Made by a program: the position numbers and the translations under genes. This document shows positions 7,269 to 16,560 of a stretch of DNA of 22,197 nucleotides, piece by piece (positions within the stretch are counted from its first letter, which is position 1; each line of letters opens with the position of its first letter). This DNA is from Deltaproteobacteria bacterium (lineage in GTDB: Bacteria > Desulfobacterota > Desulfobacteria > Desulfobacterales > JAFDFH01). The stretch spans positions 1 to 22,197 of the forward strand of contig JAFDFH010000013.1 in the NCBI GenBank assembly GCA_019309945.1, read 5' to 3'. The notes under the pieces were generated by a model, which saw only the letters and a program-made list of their open reading frames with translations, was not told the origin of the DNA and did not search any database.

Positions 7269-10200
7269 TTACTTTTCCTGATCAGGGTCGGTGGTCATCG
7301 CCTTGCGTGCCGAAGAAAGCAGACGGGCGTAATGGTCCTGCGAAGTGTCGTCCAGAGAGCGCCAAATCAACAGCTGTTTGCGTAATTCACGCAAAAAAGC
7401 TTTGTTTATGCGCCCCCAGGCATTGACCTCTCCAGCTTCCCGTGTCAAGTGAACCTGGATTTCTAAATATTCCGGTTCCTCGGATGTGGGACAGAAATTG
7501 ATGTTAACTTGCTGCATAATCCCGAAATCAAATGGGGCCAGCCACACCCTGAAATGCAAATGGAGGCAAGCTTTCATGTGGTAGGGATTCGTGGCGTAAT
7601 CCAGTTTTTGGTTTTCCATTCCGTTGGGCCTGGGACGCATTAAATCAATCCCCACCTTTCCAGTCGAAAAAAGCCCGTGGGAAACATCCTGGTGGCTTTT
7701 GAAATAGTCGTAAAGATACCCTCCCATACTGCGCTGTTCCCGGTACTTGACCAAAAAGGGAAGGGTAAGTTTAATGACATTTTCTTTAGGATCCGGCATG
7801 GTCCATGATCGGTTCACATCAGGTATGGCAATTTCGGCGGCGACCCGGGAAGGATAAATAACGGAAACCAGTACGACCAGAATAACCAGCACGATGGCAG
7901 CCACACCGGCCAGCGAAGAATAATTCACTGTAATGCCGGCCCAAAAAGAGGTCCCCGCAAAAAGCCGGGCCGTGACCTGGGCCACGAGGTAACCGCAGAC
8001 AACGCTCAGAACGGCAAGCGCCATGGCTTCGGCGATAAACAGAAATGAAACATGGGAAGGCGCCAAGCCCACCGAGGTATAGATGCCAATTTCCCGTTTA
8101 CGTTCATAGACACTTCCGATCATGGTGTTCAGGACAATAAAGATGGAAATAATAATGGGGATCACAATATTGGGGACGCCGCTGTAGCTCAGCGTGTTGC
8201 TCGCATGATATAGAAAAGTGCCCTGGGGTTCCCCACTGAAAAGGGTCAGTCCAAAGCGATCCGCCAGGTTTTGGGCCATGGTGATATCGGGCTTCTGGTG
8301 AAGGGGTTGGATGGCGACACTTTTAAGATGTCCGCCTGTTGCGAGAAGGGTGCGGTGTGGAACGATCAGGGTCAGATCACCGGAAATGTGCTGGTAGCGA
8401 CTCTGAAACGATCGAACATCCTCACCCGATTCCAGTGCTTCCATCTCCACCTCGGTCATCTGCATTGACACTTCACCGGCGAAAATGGCCGGGGTAAGGG
8501 GTTCTTCGTCAAGATCGCGATGTTCCTGTAGTTTTTTTCCGGAAAACACTCCCACCACATCGAACGGAACCCCCCACAGAAAAACCACGGTACCCTCGGG
8601 TCGCAAAGGATCGATGCCGAGATTTTTGGCCATGCGATCCGGCAACAGCACCGTATTTTTATCTTGGTCCTCAATCCAGCGGCCCCCTATAAGAATTTGG
8701 TCAATTCCGGTAATCCGGGCTTCAAGGGCTGAGAGACCGATGGCCCCATGGGCCTCAGAACGCTGGTCCTCAAAGCGGACCGGTGTTCGGACGTAACGGT
8801 TATTGTCTTTATCCTCGAGCCAGATCCGGGGTGCCACCGCCACCTGGCCCGCGAAAGTGTTCGACATTGCGTTCAGGGCCTCTGGCGGTAAATCCCGCCA
8901 GTTGATATTTTTTAGCAAAAAACCTGAATACGGGGCGCGGGGTTGGTAAAAAAGGCGTGCATGGCGGCGCGTGCTTTTAACCGATGTGAAGCTCATGATT
9001 GTAAAGGTCAGAATGATCAGGGTTGTACAGGTCAGCAGGGTCCTCAGACGACGGCGGCGGAGGTTGCTGACCCCCAGAAAAAATGACGCCATAAAAGCTT
9101 TCCAGCGAGTGATTTCGCCGGTTGCCAGATGCCTGGCCCGGCTCTGGAGCTGAATCATTTCTTTTTCGAATCTGGAAAAAATGATCAACGTGACCATCAG
9201 GGAAAGGCCCACGATAAAAAAGGCCAGGATGACCACCATGGGGCTGTAAGCTAGCTGGAAGGCCGGATGAACCATGTAAATCACGGCGATGAGCAGGATC
9301 AGGATGACGGAGAAGGCAATGATCCGCTTGTAAATATCAGCATAGGAAAAAAGGAATCGTTCCAGGCAAAATGCAAAGGGGACAAACAGCGCAATATAGA
9401 AGAGGACGCCAAAGAGAACATCCTTCTGGGTTTTTTCCACACTGTCGTACACCCGCAGGGCCAGGGCCCATGATTTTGCGGCCGCCCCGGCAAATTGATC
9501 ATAGCGCCTGCTTGCGAGGGCGCTTTGGGCCATATTCAAGGCCGCCGTTCCCTCCTGCTGTAGTTTTCGAATCCTTTCATTGAAGATGCCGTGGGATTCG
9601 AGGTTGTCGATGCGGGGGCCCAGCAGACCCCACATGTCACGGGCCACCAGAAATTCCGTGCGGTGCAATTGCGGCCATTCGTCCACCTGATAACCGACGC
9701 CTTCCGGATGCGTATCCTTAAAGTTCGTCAGGATCATTTTTCTGCGCAGGACCGTGTCGGATAGGATCATTTTAAACCGTGTTCCCGGTTCTAAGTAGAT
9801 CGAACTGATGGTGGATTGCCGTGTGTCGATCCTGCTGTACCAGTAGCGCATTGGCGGTGCTTCGCGTCGCGCGTCGATGAGCTGTAATTTGGTCATATAT
9901 CGAAACGTGCGGGGTTCGAGGAGGTCGAACATGGTCGTTTCCTTACAGGCAAACATGACCAGATCTGTTTTCATGAATCGTCTCCGCATTTTTACCCGGT
10001 AGGCCGGTTTGCCGGTCTGTTTCTTGTCAACCGCCCAGACGACCGATCCGGTAGCCGGGTCAAACTTATAGCCTTCCAGAATCACTTTGTGGAGCACATG
10101 TTTTTTGTCCGCCACGCCTTTGAGCTCAAACCTTCCCGTAGCATCGACAATGGCATGGTATAAGGCCGGCCCCTGGTAGGCCAGAATCATGCTTCCGGGA

Positions 10201-12203
10201 GCGGGCTGATCAGGAAACAATTCCCCGTGGCGCAGAAATTTTGCGTGTCCGGTTACAGTGGAAAAACCGATGCGAGGTAAATCCTCGGTGTGGAGCTTCG
10301 TTGCGCGGCCGAGATAGAGGATCAGTTCATTTATAAACGCGCACTGTTTCAAGGCATAATTCTGGTTTACCGTTTCCGGCAAATCATAGGGCGTACCCCA
10401 CGACGATCGGGAATCATCCACCGTGACCAGGCTCACGCCCAAAAACCCTGCAATGGCACTGACCTCCCCTCCCAGAAAGGGTCGGTCGATGAAATAACTT
10501 TTCCAGGGCCGTCGCTGGCTGGGCCTGAGTGTATCCCGGTACAAAGGCTCCTGGTTTTGCGATTGTTCGATCTTAACGGCAGCGTCGCGCAGGACATCAT
10601 CCAGGGTGCTATAAATCCCCACCCGGTTGATAATCGGCTTTAACGGATACAACCACCCCTGATTGAACGCACCCAAGCCATCCCCGTGACTGGAGAGATG
10701 AAGCGAAACCACCGCGGCAATATCCATCTCCCTTGCAAATGAACGAAAAGCACGGGCACTTTCGAGGTATTTTAACTGGATAACGGCATCGCTGAGAATC
10801 GCCTGATAGGATTTAAGCGCTAAAGGTACGATTTTCTTTAGCACCTGTACTTCTTCGGGGGTAAGTTTGTCAAAAGCATCACGCCAGCCTAATCTGCGAA
10901 GCAGCAAGCGTTGACCGGCCAGTTTTTGGATGACCGCTTCATGACGATCGCCTTTGGGCTTCAAACGCAACTGCATAAGGTGTCTGGAGATCTTATCCAC
11001 CTCGGTTTTGATCTGATCACCCAAGGCCTTTTTTAATTGTCGGCCCGCTTCGAGATCCATCTCCTCCTCAATAGCGGTCTGCTCCAATGCCTTGAGAGTC
11101 GTTCGGGTTTTTTTAATGGTTTTTTTAAGGGATTTTTTCCTTGCGCGCATGTCTTTGGATCTGGCACTAAGACTCCAGATCAATTCCCGCATCCCGGCCA
11201 AGGTCTGTGAGTGGCCGTTGGTGGCCACGAGCAGGACGGACCTGGCCGGAGGGGATTGTTTCAAGAAGCGGGCCAGTTCCAGGAGGGTTGCGATACTGCA
11301 GGCCTCGTCCGCTCCTGGAGAGCGGTCGAATACCAGGGCGGTACTATCATAGAAAGCTTCCACGATAATCATTTCTTCCCGAAGCTCCGGATCGGTGCCC
11401 TGAACCAGACAGTAGATGTTTTCACCGGCGGCGTTTTGCCATTGCACTTCGGATGTCAACCGCACCCGGGCGGCCACAAGACCCTGGGGCGCTGTTTCGA
11501 AAGGGCCGAAAATTTCCCTAACTTTAGCCCAAGGGATCCAGAAGCGGGGAAATTGAAGGGGGGTTAGCTCAAATTTTTCATTAAAAAAGTCCTTGGTCGT
11601 CGGCCCCCGGTCCACATAAATCAATGCCCTGGCGCCAAAATTGGCAGCGTTCAACCAGTTTTTCCCGGAGTCCAGTTCCATCAAAACAATGGCACCGTCA
11701 ATCTCTTTCCCATTAAATTCACGCAATTCACCACCACCCACGTAAATCAGCGGACCTTCCACTCCTGGGCTCGGGATGGTCTCCGGCGTGATGGCATTGC
11801 TTTTGATAGGATTAATCGAAAAACGAACTCCCCGATCCGGCCAAACCAGGGTGCTGCCGCCGTGCCGGCGTACCGGGATTGCAAATCGCTGGGTTGCCAC
11901 CGGGTCGAATCCGAGGCGGGCTAGTCGGTCTTTAATATACTGGGCGGCGGCGGTGTTCCCCGGGGTACCAAAACTGCGATCCCCCAGGAGGGCCAGGGTC
12001 CGGATGGTTTCCATGAAATCACCCGGCCCACCCCTGGTTTCGGCTTTGAGAGGTGATTCCAGGATGAGCACCGCTATGCAGATCAACAGGGCCAGGGCCC
12101 CCTGGAAAGCTTTTAAAAGAAAGCGCTTGTTTGAATAACCGTCGCTTATCAAATCTCTTTCATATCCCCTAATCCGGATAAACCGGAAATTCGAATGCCC
12201 CAA
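7269..12203 (-). CDS. Giant fusion: inactive M28-peptidase-like periplasmic domain plus FtsX/MacB-type ABC permease
   Basis: A 1644-aa protein. Order: signal anchor (~28-50); M28-like domain (~60-640) with a PA-like insert (~145-200) and a charged helical insert (~340-490); carboxypeptidase-regulatory-like strand region (~668-720); three membrane segments (~929-1010); FtsX TM1 (~1052-1075), MacB-type periplasmic domain (~1080-1340), and three more FtsX segments (~1343-1450) with the ERKREIGIYTSVGL coupling motif (1367-1380); ~195-residue cytoplasmic tail. The topology is consistent, placing the M28-like part in the periplasm. M28 zinc ligands look lost: His to Phe284 in AFYDS, the Glu-Glu pair to His331-Ser332, Asp to His502; Asp299 remains. 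The TTG at 12203 is the longest option, but its first codons come from a dispersed CCGG repeat; a TTG at 12152 is an alternative. It pairs with the ATPase gene 12 bp upstream. Confidence 0.88.
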   Translation of the reverse strand: MGHSNFRFIRIRGYERDLISDGYSNKRFLLKAFQGALALLICIAVLILESPLKAETRGGPGDFMETIRTLALLGDRSFGTPGNTAAAQYIKDRLARLGFDPVATQRFAIPVRRHGGSTLVWPDRGVRFSINPIKSNAITPETIPSPGVEGPLIYVGGGELREFNGKEIDGAIVLMELDSGKNWLNAANFGARALIYVDRGPTTKDFFNEKFELTPLQFPRFWIPWAKVREIFGPFETAPQGLVAARVRLTSEVQWQNAAGENIYCLVQGTDPELREEMIIVEAFYDSTALVFDRSPGADEACSIATLLELARFLKQSPPARSVLLVATNGHSQTLAGMRELIWSLSARSKDMRARKKSLKKTIKKTRTTLKALEQTAIEEEMDLEAGRQLKKALGDQIKTEVDKISRHLMQLRLKPKGDRHEAVIQKLAGQRLLLRRLGWRDAFDKLTPEEVQVLKKIVPLALKSYQAILSDAVIQLKYLESARAFRSFAREMDIAAVVSLHLSSHGDGLGAFNQGWLYPLKPIINRVGIYSTLDDVLRDAAVKIEQSQNQEPLYRDTLRPSQRRPWKSYFIDRPFLGGEVSAIAGFLGVSLVTVDDSRSSWGTPYDLPETVNQNYALKQCAFINELILYLGRATKLHTEDLPRIGFSTVTGHAKFLRHGELFPDQPAPGSMILAYQGPALYHAIVDATGRFELKGVADKKHVLHKVILEGYKFDPATGSVVWAVDKKQTGKPAYRVKMRRRFMKTDLVMFACKETTMFDLLEPRTFRYMTKLQLIDARREAPPMRYWYSRIDTRQSTISSIYLEPGTRFKMILSDTVLRRKMILTNFKDTHPEGVGYQVDEWPQLHRTEFLVARDMWGLLGPRIDNLESHGIFNERIRKLQQEGTAALNMAQSALASRRYDQFAGAAAKSWALALRVYDSVEKTQKDVLFGVLFYIALFVPFAFCLERFLFSYADIYKRIIAFSVILILLIAVIYMVHPAFQLAYSPMVVILAFFIVGLSLMVTLIIFSRFEKEMIQLQSRARHLATGEITRWKAFMASFFLGVSNLRRRRLRTLLTCTTLIILTFTIMSFTSVKSTRRHARLFYQPRAPYSGFLLKNINWRDLPPEALNAMSNTFAGQVAVAPRIWLEDKDNNRYVRTPVRFEDQRSEAHGAIGLSALEARITGIDQILIGGRWIEDQDKNTVLLPDRMAKNLGIDPLRPEGTVVFLWGVPFDVVGVFSGKKLQEHRDLDEEPLTPAIFAGEVSMQMTEVEMEALESGEDVRSFQSRYQHISGDLTLIVPHRTLLATGGHLKSVAIQPLHQKPDITMAQNLADRFGLTLFSGEPQGTFLYHASNTLSYSGVPNIVIPIIISIFIVLNTMIGSVYERKREIGIYTSVGLAPSHVSFLFIAEAMALAVLSVVCGYLVAQVTARLFAGTSFWAGITVNYSSLAGVAAIVLVILVVLVSVIYPSRVAAEIAIPDVNRSWTMPDPKENVIKLTLPFLVKYREQRSMGGYLYDYFKSHQDVSHGLFSTGKVGIDLMRPRPNGMENQKLDYATNPYHMKACLHLHFRVWLAPFDFGIMQQVNINFCPTSEEPEYLEIQVHLTREAGEVNAWGRINKAFLRELRKQLLIWRSLDDTSQDHYARLLSSARKAMTTDPDQEK
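12172..12190. repeat. Short CCGG dyad repeat, copy 1
   Basis: The text atccggataaaccggaaat contains the dyad tccgg(5)ccgga. Near-copies lie at 15392-15409 and 16561-16579, in each case just upstream of a minus-strand gene start. This copy overlaps the first codons of the longest reading frame of the M28-FtsX gene, giving FRFIRI, while the copy at 15392 gives FRFIRV in the leader of the next reading frame. A related ccggattag sits at about 12957-12965, before the ATPase start. Confidence 0.65.
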
Positions 12204-12215
12204 TGTTCTAAACAG

Positions 12216-12953
<738 letters not shown>

Positions 12954-12992
12954 GGTTCTAATCCGGTGGTATTGGTAATTCGTGATTTAAAG

Positions 12993-13145
12993 TCCGAGGC
13001 TTTTGCAAAACGTCCCATTTTGCGCCCTATCTGTGTCAGGCTTAAATTTTAATATACGAAATAGTCAATGTATTCTTGTGGTTAAATTTTTTGTCGGCCT
13101 TGATCTCGAATAAAATTGAACGTTTTTCAAAGGTCTCAAATCGGA
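12993..13145. repeat. Palindromic element between the permease and ATPase genes
   Basis: The two arms are imperfectly inverted. The left arm runs from tccgagg through ttgcaaaacgt; the right arm runs from aacgttttt through caaaggtctc to tcgga. The left arm plus cctatctgtgtcaggctta matches 151-210 in reverse orientation. The rest of the 12954-13168 gap is AT-rich with no gene. The element interrupts an otherwise tight operon and could attenuate or restart transcription. Confidence 0.6.
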
Positions 13146-13168
13146 GCTCATATCCCCGAGCACAAGAC

Positions 13169-13837
13169 CTACTGTTCTATCCGCATGGCCTCCACCGGCT
13201 GCATCCTGGCCGCTACAAAGGCGGGATACAAAACACCGAGCAGGCTCAAAAGACACCCCACGCTGATGGCCATTAAAACGGAAATCCCTACATCTGCCCA
13301 TAAAAGGGACGTTACCCCCGCTTTCCCGAAGTGTAAAAGAGAATTGATCAGGGCAAACAGTGCCCCGGAAAGCGCTCCCACCCCGGCCCCCGCCAAACCT
13401 TGCATACCGGCTTCCAGTAAAAAGAGTCTTAGGATAAAGCGATTCAGGGCTCCAAGACATTTCATGGTCCCAATCTCCCGAAATCGTTCGGTCACAGCCA
13501 TGAGCTGAGCGTTTACGATACCCACCACGCAGACCAAAAGGGACAGAATGATGATCCATCGCTGTTTCGGAGTGCTTCCCGCTTCGTTATCGCCCGGTTC
13601 GAGATCGTAACCGGACCGAATCAACTTTTCCCGCAGCGCCGAATCCTGGGTTTTGAGGAGGCCATTGGCAACATCGGTTGATACACTCACAAAACTTAGA
13701 AAAGAGACCGCCAGCATAAGGGTCAAAGTGGTAATCAAAGAGCGAAAAAATCGGACCCGAATACTCTGCAAAGCAATTTCAACCGATTTAATAAACGGAA
13801 GCACGACCTGCCGGTTCACCCCACCGGTTGTATCCAT
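13169..13837 (-). CDS. Minimal FtsX-like ABC permease lacking the large periplasmic domain
   Basis: A 222-aa protein with four predicted membrane segments (~33-53, 94-115, 138-168, 182-204) and the FtsX coupling motif TERFREIGTMKCLGA (116-130), followed by the conserved ending YPAFVAARMQPVEAMR. MacB and LolC/E permeases have a periplasmic domain of 200 residues or more between TM1 and TM2; here the loop is only about 40 residues. It therefore probably pairs with the very large M28-FtsX subunit, which supplies the periplasmic machinery. The reading frame is intact and the family signature is strong, so I read it as a natural short form rather than a deletion. Its ATG overlaps the stop of the glycosyltransferase-like gene as TAATG, implying coupled translation. 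Confidence 0.9.
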   Translation of the reverse strand: MDTTGGVNRQVVLPFIKSVEIALQSIRVRFFRSLITTLTLMLAVSFLSFVSVSTDVANGLLKTQDSALREKLIRSGYDLEPGDNEAGSTPKQRWIIILSLLVCVVGIVNAQLMAVTERFREIGTMKCLGALNRFILRLFLLEAGMQGLAGAGVGALSGALFALINSLLHFGKAGVTSLLWADVGISVLMAISVGCLLSLLGVLYPAFVAARMQPVEAMRIEQ

Positions 13838-14535
13838 TAGGCCACCTTTTTAGCTTTGCGATGGGTTTTTTTTAAGTCGTCGGTCATTCCGTGTGCTCTC
13901 ATCCGGTTAAATCGAACGGGCAACGTGCGGGTCTCTATATTATTCTGTTGCAGGTGTAAAATGGTAAACATCTCAGCACTTAAGGGCACACCGTTTTTCT
14001 TCAAAAAATCATGAACATATTCACAGAAACAGTCAAATTTGTTAAAATAAATATTCATGTTTTCCGAATTTCCGATTGCAAAGCGATCATTACATCCGTC
14101 AAAATGATGAAAATCAGGCAAATAAATATAATTTAAATCCAGCCGATCAATGTTTTCGATCGGTTCTAAAAACAATATATCCGGTCGGCAGCGAATGACA
14201 CAATCATAGCGGATACGCCTCTGTTTTTCATAAGATCGTCTTAAGCGGTTACACATCTTTAAAGCGTACAATTGTTGTAAGTAGGGCCGTACACCGGTCT
14301 TTAGACGACAGTTTTTCCAATTGACCAGATCACCTTCATCAATGTAATGATCATTGACCGCTTCAATAACGGTCGGTTGTAACAGTGATGCATACCGGCT
14401 GTACGCATCTTTGGAAACATACATAAAAAGATCATAATCACCCAAGGGGTCCAGCACATTTTTCTGAATGCTGGCATAGGTTTTATTTAATGTGCGGCAC
14501 TGGCCGGATATACATACGGCTGTTTTCGTTTTCAT
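13837..14535 (-). CDS. Glycosyltransferase-like protein with RCRPD motif
   Basis: A 232-aa soluble protein. The N-terminus KTAVCISGQCRTLNKTYAS resembles a nucleotide-binding first strand, and DCVIRCRPDILFLEPI (111-126) contains an RxRPD motif that recurs in proteins of capsule and O-antigen clusters. A second acidic patch, LPDFHHFDGCNDRFAIG, would fit a metal or sugar-nucleotide site. I infer a GT-A-type glycosyltransferase but cannot name the family with certainty. It overlaps the upstream gene as ATGA (4 nt) and the downstream FtsX permease as TAATG (1 nt), so it is embedded between glycan and ABC genes. Tyrosine and asparagine are frequent and codons are more AT-rich than in the ABC genes, which may hint at a separate origin of the glycan block. 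Confidence 0.8.
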   Translation of the reverse strand: MKTKTAVCISGQCRTLNKTYASIQKNVLDPLGDYDLFMYVSKDAYSRYASLLQPTVIEAVNDHYIDEGDLVNWKNCRLKTGVRPYLQQLYALKMCNRLRRSYEKQRRIRYDCVIRCRPDILFLEPIENIDRLDLNYIYLPDFHHFDGCNDRFAIGNSENMNIYFNKFDCFCEYVHDFLKKNGVPLSAEMFTILHLQQNNIETRTLPVRFNRMRAHGMTDDLKKTHRKAKKVA

Positions 14536-15374
14536 GATGATTCGAGTCTGTCAGCTAACGCTAACAGCCGCCGATTTTGAATAAAAGGATGATGAACATT
14601 AAAATTTTCTTCTATAAACGATGTTGCAATAACATAGGAACGATCTTTTTTCAATGGCTGCCCCGGGTTCGGAAGGATCGTGTTTGGATTGAGGATATTC
14701 ATTTGATCTTTGAGGTCAGTTTTTATCGCGTTCAATAGAAAATCTGTGGGTATCGACCAGTCCTTTTTGCGCTGATGATATTTCCGGCGGGTTCTATTTT
14801 GGGTTGTAATTACATTAAACTGAATTCGATAGGGGTTATATAATATGGCCATTAAATGGTTTATGATATGCTGGGAATATAGCCATGATTCCGAGTCGAA
14901 GCCAGTGTAATACGGAAGGAGAAAAGAAAGGGTTTCGCGGTGAAATGCGTTAAAAATGGCATCGATGTTATATCCGATATTGGTTTCTTGCCCTTTCTCG
15001 AAAAACTGCCATGCGTAGCGCGTATACCCGACGGCGGGTTTCCATTCCAGCAAATATCTTTCAAAGGTCCTGAAGGGATTGCCCGTCAGTCGGACATCTA
15101 ATTTTTTTGCCAATGCTTGGTCTTCCCGGACCCTACAGTCTTCATCCAGGAAAATATAATATAAATAATTATTGCCGTTTTTTTCAGCACGGGTTACGGC
15201 CGCTGAAAGTAACCGATTTCTGCCTTCATTCCAGCTGCTCCCAGGAAAAAATAGTGAATCCGGTGCGTTCGACGGCGTTTTCCAGGTCAGCAGGATGACG
15301 TCATTATGCTGATCGGGCAGGTTTGGATAAGGCATCTGTGATTCGGATTGAATCATATAGACAAACTGTTTCAT
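14532..15374 (-). CDS. Glycosyltransferase-like protein of unknown family
   Basis: A 280-aa protein starting MKQFVYMIQSESQMPYPNLP. It has a Rossmann-like N-terminal strand, a conserved-looking SSWNEGRNRLL helix (46-56) and a hydrophobic strand leading into FLDEDC (75-80), a DxD-like metal/sugar-nucleotide motif. I chose the ATG at 15374, with GGGGGTAAAG upstream. The reading frame continues 22 codons further up, but those encode a dispersed CCGG repeat and are not credible. The family is not recognised; a glycosyltransferase is inferred from the acidic motif and the neighbours. Its 3' end overlaps the next gene by 4 nt (ATGA), and 178 bp with an inverted repeat separate it from the STELLO-like gene upstream. 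Confidence 0.78.
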   Translation of the reverse strand: MKQFVYMIQSESQMPYPNLPDQHNDVILLTWKTPSNAPDSLFFPGSSWNEGRNRLLSAAVTRAEKNGNNYLYYIFLDEDCRVREDQALAKKLDVRLTGNPFRTFERYLLEWKPAVGYTRYAWQFFEKGQETNIGYNIDAIFNAFHRETLSFLLPYYTGFDSESWLYSQHIINHLMAILYNPYRIQFNVITTQNRTRRKYHQRKKDWSIPTDFLLNAIKTDLKDQMNILNPNTILPNPGQPLKKDRSYVIATSFIEENFNVHHPFIQNRRLLALADRLESS

Positions 15375-15391
15375 CAGCGCTTTACCCCCAA

Positions 15392-15409
15392 CCCGGATAA
15401 ACCGGAAAT
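15392..15409. repeat. Short CCGG dyad repeat, copy 2
   Basis: cccggataaaccggaaat matches 17 of 18 positions of copy 1 at 12173-12190. It lies 17 bp upstream of the start codon of the gene ending at 14532, so it would be in that gene's leader. Confidence 0.65.
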
Positions 15410-15413
15410 AATA

Positions 15414-15486
15414 GCCACAAAGGCACCAAGACACAAACAATAAATGTTTATTATAATGAAACTTCGTGTCTTGGTGTCTTGGTGGC
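15414..15486. repeat. Inverted repeat of the gccaccaagacac type, copy 1
   Basis: The arms are gccacaaaggcaccaagaca plus c (15414-15434) and 15466-15486, which is inverted with 19 of 21 positions pairing. The loop is AT-rich. The same type occurs at 16590-16660. Repeats of this wording are common between genes in Desulfobacterota and some other phyla, in my recollection. Together with the CCGG repeat it fills most of the gap 15375-15552, which has no gene. Confidence 0.85.
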
Positions 15487-15552
15487 GAAAATATTTTGTT
15501 AGATAAATCCTTCGCAAATATGATGTGATTTCAATAAATAGGTACTAAATGG

Positions 15553-16545
15553 TTACAGATATTTTTCCAGGTCCCTGATCCATGTTTGCACCAGATCCGG
15601 TTCGGCCCTTGTTACGATGTTATGGCGGTATAAATTTTCATAAACAACGAGCAGGTTCTCCATTATTGAAAATTTGGTCCTGATCGCCGCTTCAACGATT
15701 TCAACGATTTTCTCGGCATACAGATAACAGGGGACTTCAGAAACAAAATCGACAAAGGAATCGTGCTCGTTTCGTTTCTGGACGACGGATGGCTTTGTAA
15801 AACCCAATAAATAACCGGTTTGCCACATGATGGGCTGGGCAACCAGACCGCGTAAAATATCCGTAAAACGAAAATTCACAAATGCCGGCAAATACAATAA
15901 AGGAAAGAGCGCTTTGACAAACGCGGTGTTTTGAGAATTAAACGGGCAAACAGTTCCTTTATTCAATACCAGGGGGTCTTTCCCCTGGAAATGACAGGCT
16001 GCATTGGAGGTGAGGCGGTAAATCGCATCCACATCCGGATCACCGTCGGTTAATCCTTGCCAGATTCCCACCTGAACAGCTTGTTTTTTCAGGTCCACAT
16101 CTTTAAGAAGGGTTTTTTTGTCCATGATGCGATTCAGCGGAAACCCGCGGGGCCATATGGGTTGATCTGAAAAATACCGATAAATATTAACAAAAGATCT
16201 GTCAGACGGCGTAAGATCATAGGCATTCAAAAAATCCGGGAGTCCCCAGTCGTCTTTTGGTATGTTGTCATCATCTGTATCCAAGATGATTTCGGCGCCG
16301 CTTTCAATAGCAGCAAGATATCCGATCATTTTACGTGAATAGTGATTCCAGGGCAAACACCGGGCCGTCTCAAAATCTGATTTTTCCTGATCAACATCAG
16401 AGATAAACCGAACCTTTTGCCACCCCCAATCTTTGGGTGTTTTTTTATCTCCCACAACAATCAAGTCCCAACCTTCAAGCTGAGCATATTTTTTAACCGC
16501 TTCACTTGGGGGGAAGATGGATGTAATGACGATGAATTGCTTCAT
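15553..16545 (-). CDS. STELLO/DUF288-like glycosyltransferase
   Basis: A 330-aa protein starting MKQFIVITSIFPPSEAVKKY. The pattern of an N-terminal ITSIFPPSEAV, then WDLIVVGDKKTP, then a conserved LPWNHYSRKMIGYLAA segment and ILDTDDDN (87-94) matches what I remember of STELLO (DUF288) glycosyltransferases, best known from eukaryotes. The DTDDDN run is the expected metal/sugar-nucleotide motif. I chose the ATG at 16545; the frame continues 19 codons upstream through a CCGG repeat and is not credible there. It lies in the glycan block between the deacetylase and the two glycosyltransferase-like genes, and repeats on both sides may give it an independent transcript. Donor and acceptor sugars cannot be predicted. 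Confidence 0.85.
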   Translation of the reverse strand: MKQFIVITSIFPPSEAVKKYAQLEGWDLIVVGDKKTPKDWGWQKVRFISDVDQEKSDFETARCLPWNHYSRKMIGYLAAIESGAEIILDTDDDNIPKDDWGLPDFLNAYDLTPSDRSFVNIYRYFSDQPIWPRGFPLNRIMDKKTLLKDVDLKKQAVQVGIWQGLTDGDPDVDAIYRLTSNAACHFQGKDPLVLNKGTVCPFNSQNTAFVKALFPLLYLPAFVNFRFTDILRGLVAQPIMWQTGYLLGFTKPSVVQKRNEHDSFVDFVSEVPCYLYAEKIVEIVEAAIRTKFSIMENLLVVYENLYRHNIVTRAEPDLVQTWIRDLEKYL

Positions 16546-16560
16546 AAACAGCCTAAAACT

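Noticed and set aside
5226..12203. Frameshift or assembly fusion as the origin of the giant M28-FtsX frame
   Set aside because: The frame is continuous for 1644 codons and the membrane topology is coherent across the junction (three linker helices return the chain to the cytoplasm before FtsX TM1), so a natural fusion is more likely.
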